Shown here one piece after another: positions 53,596 to 61,006 of a stretch of 64,000 bases of DNA. The notes below the pieces were generated by a model that worked only from the letters and a program-made list of their open reading frames with translations, was not told where the DNA came from and ran no database searches. Origin of the DNA: AV69 sp963742315 (lineage in GTDB: Bacteria; Verrucomicrobiota; Verrucomicrobiia; Chthoniobacterales; UBA10450); assembly GCA_963742315.1 (NCBI GenBank), contig CAVULE010000015.1, forward strand, positions 186,001 through 250,000, in the 5' to 3' direction. The translations under genes were made by a program, and so were the position numbers. Within the stretch, counting starts at the first letter, position 1, and every line of letters starts with the position of its first letter.

Positions 53596-53690
53596 CCGTC
53601 AGGGGCTATGGACTGAGGGCTTACGAACCCCGCCAGGGCAGGAATGCAGCAACGGTAGTCTGACCTTCTTTGCCGTAGTTCTCTGGCGGA
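53596..53690 (+). ncRNA. ffs: Signal recognition particle RNA, small (4.5S) type
   Basis: The apical domain carries the conserved SRP core: GAACCCCGCCAGGGCAGGAA and TGCAGCAACGG, with a GGAA tetraloop closed by GCA/TGC (53638-53647) and the AGCAA internal loop that binds Ffh. The long basal stem pairs CCGTCAG (53596-53602) with CTGGCGG (53683-53689) and GGCTATGG with CCGTAGTT. A T run (CTTTTTT) just after 53690 ends it. It should act with Ffh in co-translational membrane targeting. Confidence 0.9.
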
Positions 53691-53701
53691 CTTTTTTCGC
53701 G

Positions 53702-53989
53702 ATGAAATTGTTGAAGGTGAAAACGGGGCGATTCTCAGAAATCGTAGAGAAGGCTGGCCGGCCAGAATCTTACACGCTTTGGCAAAAACCATCGGCAGAC
53801 CGACACCTGCAATCTGCAATTAAGAACAATCGCATCATGACAATCCAGCGAACCGAGAGCGGAACCGAATTTGGAATTGTTGGGTTTAAACAGACCAAAG
53901 ACGCGCGGTATCTCGTCTTTCCGAAATCGCTAAAACGATTTGAAAACAGGCGGGTGGTCGGAATCAATTGGGATCTTGTTCCCCGCTAG
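53702..53989 (+). CDS. Small protein of unknown function next to SRP RNA
   Basis: 95 residues from the ATG at 53702: MKLLKVKTGRFSEIVEKAGR, then SYTLWQKPSADRHLQSAIKN and IVGFKQTKDARYLVFPKSLK. An ordered alpha/beta pattern without a named domain. It begins 12 bp after the SRP RNA, whose T run could terminate before it. A longer frame to 53561 would run through the SRP RNA and is rejected. Confidence 0.6.
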   Translation: MKLLKVKTGRFSEIVEKAGRPESYTLWQKPSADRHLQSAIKNNRIMTIQRTESGTEFGIVGFKQTKDARYLVFPKSLKRFENRRVVGINWDLVPR

Positions 53990-54022
53990 GGGATACTGCT
54001 GTCATACCGGGCACCGCCTCAC

Positions 54023-54125
54023 GGAACACAGGCATTCTTGCCTATGCGCCGAGCGGACATATTGTCCGCTTTTTCCGCAGCGGAGTGCAACTCCGTTGGG
54101 CGCACAGACTGGAAGTCTGTGTTCC
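54023..54125. repeat. Composite palindromic element 2
   Basis: Opens GGAACACAGGCATTCTTGCC and closes CAGACTGGAAGTCTGTGTTCC (read 54105-54125), with internal hairpins GCGGACATATTGTCCGC and GCGGAGTGCAACTCCG. It consists of four hairpins with GGAACACAG ends in inverted orientation. Confidence 0.65.
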
Positions 54126-54162
54126 TACTGAAGATCAAAATCGTGCTAAACTATCTTGTCCT

Positions 54163-55329
54163 ATGGCGAAAGAGACTCTGGATAAAGATGGCCTTGAGGT
54201 GGGCCTGGGTAGCGACGAACTCCAGCGTTACTCGCGCCAAATCAATCTTTCTCAGGTCGGTAAAGAAGGTCAGTGCCGATTGAAAGAAGCGCGGGTATTG
54301 TGCATCGGAGCCGGCGGGCTGGGTTCCCCAGCATCGCTTTATCTCGCCGCCGCCGGCATCGGAACTCTCGGAATCGTGGATCAGGACACGGTTGATCTTA
54401 GCAATCTTCACCGGCAGGTCCTGCATGGAACGAACGACGTTGGCCGCGAGAAAACCGATTCGGCGCGCGCACGTTTGCTTGCCATCAACCCAACGATCGT
54501 CGTCGAGACCTACACGACGCGACTGTCCGCCGGCAACGCCGTCGAGTTGATCCACAATTACGACATCGTAGTGGATGGTTCCGACAATCTGCCGACGCGT
54601 TACCTTTCCAGCGACGTATGTGTTTGGGAAAGGAAACCAAACATCTACGGCTCGGTCCATCAATTCGAAGGACAAGCCTCGCTCTTTGCTCCTCATCTTG
54701 GCGGGCCTTGTTACCGTTGCCTCTTCCCGGAGCCGCCACCGCCGGAGGCTATTCCAAGCTGCGCCGAAGCAGGTGTTCTCGGCGTCGTGCCGGGTTTGAT
54801 CGGAATCATTCAGGCAATGGAAGCGATCAAGTTAATCATCGGGACAGGTGACAATCTCCTCGGGCGTCTTTTGCATGTTGATGCGCTAACTCTACGGTTT
54901 CGTGAATTTAATATTCGCCGCGATCCGAATTGTCCGGTGTGCGGCGAATCGCCCTCAATCACAGAGCCGATTGACTACGAACAATTTTGCAACCGTTCAA
55001 ACGCTTCGACAGTTCGAGGTATTTCCGCTACCCAATTGCACGAAATGATATCTCGTGGCCAGGAAGTCGCCTTGGTTGACGTCCGCGAACCATTCGAATT
55101 TGAGATCGCGCGCATTCCAAACTCACGACTGATTCCGTTAGGGACGATTCCGGATCGTTTGACAGAAATTCCACGGACAGAAACAACCGTCGTGATGTGC
55201 AAGAGCGGCGTGCGCAGCGCGCGCGCCATCGAATTTCTGCGCGGCGAAGGATTCGAAAATTTACTCAATCTCGAAGGTGGTCTCGACGCCTGGCGCGAAG
55301 AGGTCGATCCGACGATGCGCAAATATTAA
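54163..55329 (+). CDS. moeB: MoeB/ThiF-type adenylyltransferase with C-terminal rhodanese domain
   Basis: 388 residues from the ATG at 54163. The E1-like ATP site lies in LCIGAGGLGSPASLYLAAAG; DLSNLHRQVLH, GSDNLPTRYL and two CxxC zinc pairs (CYRC, CPVC) follow. The C-terminal ~100 residues are a rhodanese domain with catalytic Cys in MCKSGVRSA. Together they adenylate and thiolate a ubiquitin-like sulfur carrier (ThiS, MoaD or CysO). Neither a carrier nor a partner biosynthetic gene lies near, so molybdopterin, thiamine or cysteine roles are open. Confidence 0.9.
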   Translation: MAKETLDKDGLEVGLGSDELQRYSRQINLSQVGKEGQCRLKEARVLCIGAGGLGSPASLYLAAAGIGTLGIVDQDTVDLSNLHRQVLHGTNDVGREKTDSARARLLAINPTIVVETYTTRLSAGNAVELIHNYDIVVDGSDNLPTRYLSSDVCVWERKPNIYGSVHQFEGQASLFAPHLGGPCYRCLFPEPPPPEAIPSCAEAGVLGVVPGLIGIIQAMEAIKLIIGTGDNLLGRLLHVDALTLRFREFNIRRDPNCPVCGESPSITEPIDYEQFCNRSNASTVRGISATQLHEMISRGQEVALVDVREPFEFEIARIPNSRLIPLGTIPDRLTEIPRTETTVVMCKSGVRSARAIEFLRGEGFENLLNLEGGLDAWREEVDPTMRKY

Positions 55330-55384
55330 AAGCGATCCGGACGGACCCACGAGCAGGCAAGACGGTGTCGAGCCGAGTTTGCGC

Positions 55385-55514
55385 GGAACACGGCCTTTTG
55401 GCCTGTGCGCTCAGTGGAGTTACACTCCGCTGAACCACTACAAAGTGGATACCGCCAGAATCATGACAGCGAACAGAATGTCCGTTAGGCGCACAGACTG
55501 AAAGTCTGTGTTCC
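55385..55514. repeat. Composite palindromic element 3
   Basis: Starts GGAACACGGCCTTTTGGCCT and ends CACAGACTGAAAGTCTGTG then TTCC. The middle (GTGGAGTTACACTCCGC) forms a hairpin. The same GGAACACRG ends as elements 1 and 2. Nothing else was recognised between 55330 and 55616. Confidence 0.6.
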
Positions 55515-55616
55515 GGCGCGTCAGATGTTAATTCACGCGATGGAAGCGGAGCAACTCAAACAGCTTTCAATTGATTGCACATTGCAGTTTTAAACGCAGC
55601 GGTTATCAGGTGCGCG

Positions 55617-56291
55617 ATGCATCGAAGCGTTTTGTGCATGCTACTCGCGTTGATGATTGCCGGCTGTGATCGAATGATCACGCCGCGGCATGCGCAACAG
55701 CTCAAAGATGCAGAGTCCAAAGCGGCGGCGGGCGATTTCGCGCGCGCGATCAGCTTGTACGAATCTGCGCTGGAAGATCGGCCGGGCGATGCCGAAGTGC
55801 ATTACAAGCTGGCGCTCCTTTACGATGACAAGATGAACGATCCGTTAAACGCGCTGCATCATTTCAAACGCTATTTGGTCATTGCGCCAACCGGGCCGCG
55901 AGCAAACGATGTGAAAGGTTTCGTCAAACGCGATGAGGTCGCGCTCCTGACCAGTCTCTCAGGAGACGCGCTCATTTCTCGCGCCGAGGCAACTCGCTTG
56001 CGGAATGAAAATTTGTCGTTACGAAAAGATCTGGACGAAGCGCGCGGACGCAGCCGCATCGCTACACTTGAACAATCCCCCATCCCTGGGAAAACAAAAG
56101 GGGGTGAAACCGCCAGGCAAACTTACGTGGTCCAGCGCGGCGATACTCTGGCATCGATCTCCCGAAAATTTTACAAAACATCGACGCGTTGGAAACAGAT
56201 TCTCGATGCCAATCGCAATGTGATCGACGATCCGAAGAAATTGGTAGTAGGTCAGACTCTGGTCATTCCGGCGCGAACGAGTTCCCACTAA
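55617..56291 (+). CDS. LysM-domain lipoprotein with TPR-like region
   Basis: 224 residues from the ATG at 55617. Lipobox LMIAGC; then a TPR-like region (AESKAAAGDFARAISLYESA and EVHYKLALLYDDKMNDPLNA), a coiled coil and a C-terminal LysM (TYVVQRGDTLASISRKFYKT and LVVGQTLVIP) for peptidoglycan binding. This is a lipid-anchored, wall-binding protein probably involved in envelope assembly or division. Convergent with the short FecR gene. Confidence 0.85.
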   Translation: MHRSVLCMLLALMIAGCDRMITPRHAQQLKDAESKAAAGDFARAISLYESALEDRPGDAEVHYKLALLYDDKMNDPLNALHHFKRYLVIAPTGPRANDVKGFVKRDEVALLTSLSGDALISRAEATRLRNENLSLRKDLDEARGRSRIATLEQSPIPGKTKGGETARQTYVVQRGDTLASISRKFYKTSTRWKQILDANRNVIDDPKKLVVGQTLVIPARTSSH

Positions 56292-56408
56292 CGCGCGAAG
56301 AATAACTAAGAGAGAAGACTATCAAGTCGCCCAGCTACGCAAGACACGAGCGCCCGACGGATCGAGAGTCGCCGCTCCGGTCAGGCACGCAGCGAGCATG
56401 GTCGCGGC

Positions 56409-57203
56409 CTACGGTTTGCGCTGTCCGTTGTCCGGAGTGCGCTGCGGGTTCGGTTGCGAGCGAGTTGACGCATTCACATCGCGCGCGCCCATACCGGTGG
56501 GATCGATGAGCGGATTAAAAAGTGGCCCACCCGATTTCTTCTGATTTTCAGCTACGCTGCGCATGAGAGCGAGACTGGGCAGCGGTGGGAATCCCGTAAT
56601 TAAGATCGCGGTTCGGAGAACGAGATTTTCATCTATATCGACCGGCTCAGGCAGATGCGTCGCATCCGGTTTGACGATGAGCATCTGGCCAGCGTGCACC
56701 GCAATTCTCTTTCCCGGATGTCTCGTTAGCCAGGCCTGACCGCTTCCTTCGAGAACGATGAGCTTGCTGTAATTGCGCGGGCGCGACTCGAACATCACCG
56801 TTGTTCCCGTTATGCCGACGGTAAGCACGCTGCTGCGAATACGCGCGCCGCCGGAACCCTTTGGCACCCGCAAGAGGATGGCGCCGCTTTCGACACTTAC
56901 GTTCCGACCATCTTGATCGAAAGAGAAAATGCTGTTAGCGCCCACGCGGGTAATGGTCAGATCAGCGAAGGTAAGTTCGGCGCGCGAATCAGCGCCGGTG
57001 TGGACGGCGCTTCCGTCGGTGACAACCTCGTTCAAGTGTGCCGGACGGGCAGCGACCTGCGGAGCCAACAGCCTGACGTCGCGGACGACTTGAGTGACAC
57101 GAGCCTCTTTTCTTTCCGCAGCGGTCAACGGCAAAATCGCTCCCGAGCTAAAGAGCAGTAACAAGCCTGCGCGCGGCAACGAACCGTTGAACAGCGACTT
57201 CAT
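56409..57203 (-). CDS. Secreted FecR-domain protein, short form
   Basis: 264 residues from the ATG at 57203. A signal peptide (LFSSGAILPLTAAE) is followed by a FecR domain: ERKEARVTQVVRDVRLLAPQ, AELTFADLTITRVGANSIFS, SSVLTVGITGTTVMFESRP and AVHAGQMLIVKPDA. It shares most of this domain with the start of the 1141-residue protein at 57385 but has no beta-helical repeat, only a short C-terminal tail. In FecR itself the domain senses siderophore receptors; here it is likely a structural fold in the periplasm or surface. Same strand as the neighbouring giants. Confidence 0.85.
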   Translation of the reverse strand: MKSLFNGSLPRAGLLLLFSSGAILPLTAAERKEARVTQVVRDVRLLAPQVAARPAHLNEVVTDGSAVHTGADSRAELTFADLTITRVGANSIFSFDQDGRNVSVESGAILLRVPKGSGGARIRSSVLTVGITGTTVMFESRPRNYSKLIVLEGSGQAWLTRHPGKRIAVHAGQMLIVKPDATHLPEPVDIDENLVLRTAILITGFPPLPSLALMRSVAENQKKSGGPLFNPLIDPTGMGARDVNASTRSQPNPQRTPDNGQRKP

Positions 57204-57295
57204 AGTTGTTTCAGAATCTAAGCAAAAGTGCGAAAGCGCCACCGACATTTCCGACGGCATAGAAGCCGCCGATTCGACAAAAACTATAAGGATCC

Positions 57296-57312
57296 GGCGC
57301 TTATATAGCGCC
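57296..57312. repeat. Short palindrome (GGCGCTTATATAGCGCC)
   Basis: A 17-bp near-perfect inverted repeat in the 180 bp between the short FecR gene and the giant gene. REP-like. Confidence 0.4.
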
Positions 57313-57340
57313 GCTACAGCAGAGCCCAGGAAAGATTCAT

Positions 57341-57366
57341 GGCTCGACAGAGTCTCGCCCTACCAC
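57341..57366. repeat. Dispersed intergenic repeat (TAGGGCGAGACTCTGTCGAG type), copy 2
   Basis: GGCTCGACAGAGTCTCGCCC and TACCA form the reverse complement of 51452-51475. Confidence 0.5.
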
Positions 57367-57384
57367 TTAGGCCTACCGAATTGA

Positions 57385-60300
57385 TTAACCGCCAGGAGCG
57401 TCGAGCGCCGGAGCATGACTAAGCGGCAGTGGATTGTTTGCCCCGGCTCCACCAAAAGTACCGGTGCGCGAGCCATTCCCGCCAAAGCCGCTGTAGTTGG
57501 CATTATTAGTAAAGACGCTCGCGGGATGGTTGCCACCCACCGTGACTACCACACCATTGAAAATGTTAACGGTATTTCCGGCAATAATCTTCGTGCTCGC
57601 TCCACCTAATGTGACGTCGGCGACGAAGTTGACCGTGCCGTTACTTCCCGGTGAGTAAAGTTTTAAGGTTGTGTCCGCCGACAACACACCGTTGCCGATA
57701 GTGAGCACGCCGTTGTTGCCCAGGGCCGCGACTTTGATGACATCACCATGCACATCAATGGCGTCGCTCGCGCCCGGGCCTCCCAGGTTAATCTGGCCGG
57801 CATCGCCAGTGTGGCGGATGTCAATCGTCCCGCGATCAGCGCGAAGAGTTCCATTTATTCTGGCGCTGCTATTGGCGCCGGTTGCCAAAATGGTCACTTT
57901 GCCACCGGGGCCAGGCGCAGCCGCATCGAGCAGGGAAAGAAGCTGACCGGTGTTGGAAATATTAATGGCAACACCACTCGGTTTTCCGCTCTTAAGCGTG
58001 ATGTTTCCCCCGTTGGCGCTGCGACGCCGCCCTGTAGTAATTGCAGGATCGGCCGAGGAAGCTTGCACACGCGAATTGATCGCCACCGCATCGTTCACCG
58101 AATTGAATGTGATCGCGCCGCCGTTGCCGGCCGTCCTTGTGCCATCAAGAACACGACCGGTCGTTGCTTCAACCGGCGAATCGATCGTGATCGGACCCAC
58201 TGCGGTGATGCTGATCGTCCCGCCATTCCCTCCTCCATAAGCGCCGCCGAAATTAAAATTACCGCCATTGGAAGTGATGGATGAAAGATCGCCCTGCGGC
58301 CCGACCGTCAACCCCGCGCCCAGAATGTTTAAAGTAATGTGGCCGCCGCTTCCCGGATTGGAATTCGGATCGCTGAACGCGCTAGTGCCATTCGCGTTGA
58401 TCATCGGAATTCGTGGTCCCACACTGGTGAGAGAACCGGTGGTGAGAGTAAAATCAGACGGCGTAACTCCATTCCGGTCATTGCTAATAAGATAGTTGGG
58501 GAAGAAGGCGGGGGCATTGATCATCAGAATGCTACCCGCGGTGATGGTGTTGGCCGTTACCCCGGAAACGGACGTTCCGGTTATGTTTGCGATCTTCATC
58601 TCACCGCCCACGCTAACCGTGCCAGCAACCAGACCTGGCGCGCTGAGATTTCCGCCTACTGTTATCGCAGTCGGAGCGCCACCGGAAAAAATGCCGCCTC
58701 CGGCAAAAAGGTCCCCGCCAGCAGTAAGATTTCCGGAGGGCACGCCGCCGCCGGATCGCAATTCGATCGGGCCAAAGCCGGAAGAAATATTTCCACCGGC
58801 ATTCATCGATCCCCCGGCAGTGATAATTTGATGCGCGGAAATATTTCCGCCCGCGGAAATCTCGCGAGCGAAGATTAATCCGCCATCTGAGATGTCGCCG
58901 CCGGCTGTCAGGACCGCAGTCTGGATATCGCCATTGGCGAAGATGGAGCCATTGGCATCGATCAACCCGGAGAAGATTGGCTGGCCCCTCACACTCGGAA
59001 GCCGGGTGTCAAAGAGGTTGATGTTGCCATCTGAGCGCAGCGTCAGATTTGGCCCGATAAACTCGACGTTCGGGGCCTGAATTCCACCTGCTCCCGCACT
59101 CAAGCTAACGAAATCTGAGTTACTGAAATTAAAATGAAAGAGCGACGAGCTGTTGAAGTCGATCGTTCCGGCATTGGCGGTGATTGAGGTGCGAGTAGTG
59201 GGGTCGCTACCATTTGGAATTATGGTGAGCGAGCCATTTGCGTTGAGCGCGATCGTGCCTCCACCCCCGGCCAGATTAGCGAATTTGCTGAGATCGAATG
59301 CGACATTCCCGCCAATGGAATTGATGGTCACGTCCCGCGCTGTGACAATCCCGCTTCCCTGCTGGAAATCGCCATTTGAAAATGCGTTAAAATTATCCAC
59401 GGTTATATTTCCGTTGACCTGCACTGTGCCTTCTGAATTGAGGAGAAGGTTGCTGGTACCGCTGATTGGCGATGCCAGATTTAACGCCACATTGTCACCG
59501 CGCGCATAGAAAAAGAGATTCGGAATGTTCTGAAAAGAAATTCCGCCACCCAGAATAATCGAGCCTTTTTGCGTTGTCAGCAGCACCGAATTCAAACCGC
59601 CAAAGGTCAACGCGCCACCGGACAAAGCACTGCTAATTCCATCCACTCCCACGAGACCCAGCGTGGTTATGCCATTGGGAACAGAAATGGTTGGATTGGA
59701 AACCAACTGGAGATTTTGAAATTTGAAGACCGCAATATTGTTGAGATCGAAAACTGAACGATCCGGGGTATCAAAGCCGCTCGCGGAATCGAATGCTCTG
59801 GTCGTGCGAAAAAACCAAAGAGAGCGAATGCCGTCCAGTGGCGTGTTGCGATAAACCTTGCCGTAGTTGGTGGTTGCGCCGGCAACTACTTTTGGGGGAC
59901 CCGCAGTAGTAAGCTCATTGTTTGAGCCAAGTGCATAGGGGTTTGGCGAAGTAATGGTTTCCGGTGGTCCAAACTCACTTGGCACGACTGGAGGTACCAC
60001 TGGCGGTACAACTGGAGGTACGACTGGCGGGGCGGGTGGGTTTTGCTGCGCGGCAATCTGAGTCTCCTGAATATGCACTTGATCAGTCAGAAGGATTGAA
60101 GTACCGGCCCCGTAGATCGCGAGATTCGTTTCATACAACTCGCCCTGGGCCCGCTCTTTATCCTGGCCCGCCTCGGTTTGTGCGATGAGGTTTTCGCTTC
60201 CCATCTTTCCAAATCCTTTGATGAGACGTGAAGTCTTCCTGAGCTGCCGAATATCAACGTCAACCGGATTAGATAAATTCCTGGCGTCGGGTTTGGTGAT

Positions 60301-60810
60301 CAACATTTGCCCGGCGTGGACCAGCACGGATTCACCGACGCGATTGGGCAGGAAAATTCGGCCGGTGCCTTCCAGCACGATGAATTTGACGTAGGAATTC
60401 TTGTGGAACTCGAGCATCACGGTGGTGCCCGTAATCGCCGCAGTGACCGCGGCAGTATTGATTTTTGCGCCACCGGCATTTTTCGGCACCCGCAACAGCA
60501 TGGCACCGTCGGTTAGTTCGAGGTTTCGTGTTCCTTCAGTAAAACTGAAGATGGTGTTGGCACCGAGCCGCGCGAGGGTTGCATCGGAAAACATTAGTTC
60601 GGTGCGCGACTCGACGCCCGTTCGCACAGCGGTGCCATCCCGAACCGGATCATTCACGATCGCGGGCCGCGCCGGAGCGGCATTCGGTAGTAACTTTACA
60701 TCACGAACAATTTGAGTAACGCGCGCTTCCTTTAACTCTGCCGCGTTTGCGTTCGCAAATGCGGCCAGGATTGCGCCCAGAATAAAAAACCCTCGAACCC
60801 GGAAAACCAT
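57385..60810 (-). CDS. Giant secreted FecR-beta-helix protein 1 (filamentous-haemagglutinin-like)
   Basis: 1141 residues with a signal peptide ending near ANANA. Residues ~25-190 are a FecR domain (EARVTQIVRDVKLLP, ATLARLGANTIFSF, ITGTTVMLEFHKN and VLVHAGQMLITKPDA). A Pro/Val-rich linker (APPVVPPVVPPVVPPVVP), made by a 12-bp DNA repeat at 59982-60029, connects to ~800 residues of Gly/Asn/Thr-rich beta-helical repeats (GGxI, TVNGNITV, AGGNISA types) like haemagglutinin adhesins. The C-terminus is GNGSRTGTFGGAGANNPLPL, then SHAPALDAPGG. No autotransporter barrel or TPS domain is seen, so display mechanism is unknown. Probably a large adhesin or surface scaffold. Confidence 0.88.
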   Translation of the reverse strand: MVFRVRGFFILGAILAAFANANAAELKEARVTQIVRDVKLLPNAAPARPAIVNDPVRDGTAVRTGVESRTELMFSDATLARLGANTIFSFTEGTRNLELTDGAMLLRVPKNAGGAKINTAAVTAAITGTTVMLEFHKNSYVKFIVLEGTGRIFLPNRVGESVLVHAGQMLITKPDARNLSNPVDVDIRQLRKTSRLIKGFGKMGSENLIAQTEAGQDKERAQGELYETNLAIYGAGTSILLTDQVHIQETQIAAQQNPPAPPVVPPVVPPVVPPVVPSEFGPPETITSPNPYALGSNNELTTAGPPKVVAGATTNYGKVYRNTPLDGIRSLWFFRTTRAFDSASGFDTPDRSVFDLNNIAVFKFQNLQLVSNPTISVPNGITTLGLVGVDGISSALSGGALTFGGLNSVLLTTQKGSIILGGGISFQNIPNLFFYARGDNVALNLASPISGTSNLLLNSEGTVQVNGNITVDNFNAFSNGDFQQGSGIVTARDVTINSIGGNVAFDLSKFANLAGGGGTIALNANGSLTIIPNGSDPTTRTSITANAGTIDFNSSSLFHFNFSNSDFVSLSAGAGGIQAPNVEFIGPNLTLRSDGNINLFDTRLPSVRGQPIFSGLIDANGSIFANGDIQTAVLTAGGDISDGGLIFAREISAGGNISAHQIITAGGSMNAGGNISSGFGPIELRSGGGVPSGNLTAGGDLFAGGGIFSGGAPTAITVGGNLSAPGLVAGTVSVGGEMKIANITGTSVSGVTANTITAGSILMINAPAFFPNYLISNDRNGVTPSDFTLTTGSLTSVGPRIPMINANGTSAFSDPNSNPGSGGHITLNILGAGLTVGPQGDLSSITSNGGNFNFGGAYGGGNGGTISITAVGPITIDSPVEATTGRVLDGTRTAGNGGAITFNSVNDAVAINSRVQASSADPAITTGRRRSANGGNITLKSGKPSGVAINISNTGQLLSLLDAAAPGPGGKVTILATGANSSARINGTLRADRGTIDIRHTGDAGQINLGGPGASDAIDVHGDVIKVAALGNNGVLTIGNGVLSADTTLKLYSPGSNGTVNFVADVTLGGASTKIIAGNTVNIFNGVVVTVGGNHPASVFTNNANYSGFGGNGSRTGTFGGAGANNPLPLSHAPALDAPGG
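59982..60029. repeat. 12-bp tandem repeat coding for the VPPV linker
   Basis: Four units of the form GTAC(C/A/G)ACTGG(C/A)G, for example 59994-60005, 60006-60017 and 60018-60029. The minus-strand product is a repeated VPPV. Slippage here would lengthen or shorten the protein linker without a frameshift. Confidence 0.8.
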
Positions 60811-60839
60811 AAGCCCGGAAGTCTAATCACAAACCGAAG

Positions 60840-61000
60840 AGAAAGAAAAGCTTAAAAGCTTTTTCCACCGAGCGGCAGGCCGATTGGCGGTGCCAGCGGT
60901 GCCCGATTTGGAAGCTGCGGATTAATAGCTCACGTTCCAACTAAAGTTCCTGTCCGCGAGCCGTTTCTGCCGAATGGAGTCTAGTTTGGAGTTAAATATC
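60840..61000 (-). pseudogene. 3'-end remnant of another FecR-beta-helix gene
   Basis: Read on the minus strand, this gap gives TPFGRNGSRTGTLVGT, a stop, then AINPQLPNRAPLAPPIG and LPLGGKSF before a stop. The GNGSRTGT part matches the C-terminus GNGSRTGTFGGAG of the neighbouring giant protein, so a third family copy was deleted down to its end. Two in-frame stops mark decay. An AAAAGCTTAAAAGCTTTT palindrome (60848-60865) lies beyond it. Confidence 0.65.
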
Positions 61001-61006
61001 CTTGTT

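Noticed and set aside
53535..53819. Minus-strand frame across the SRP RNA
   Set aside because: Base pairing and the conserved core identify SRP RNA on the plus strand.
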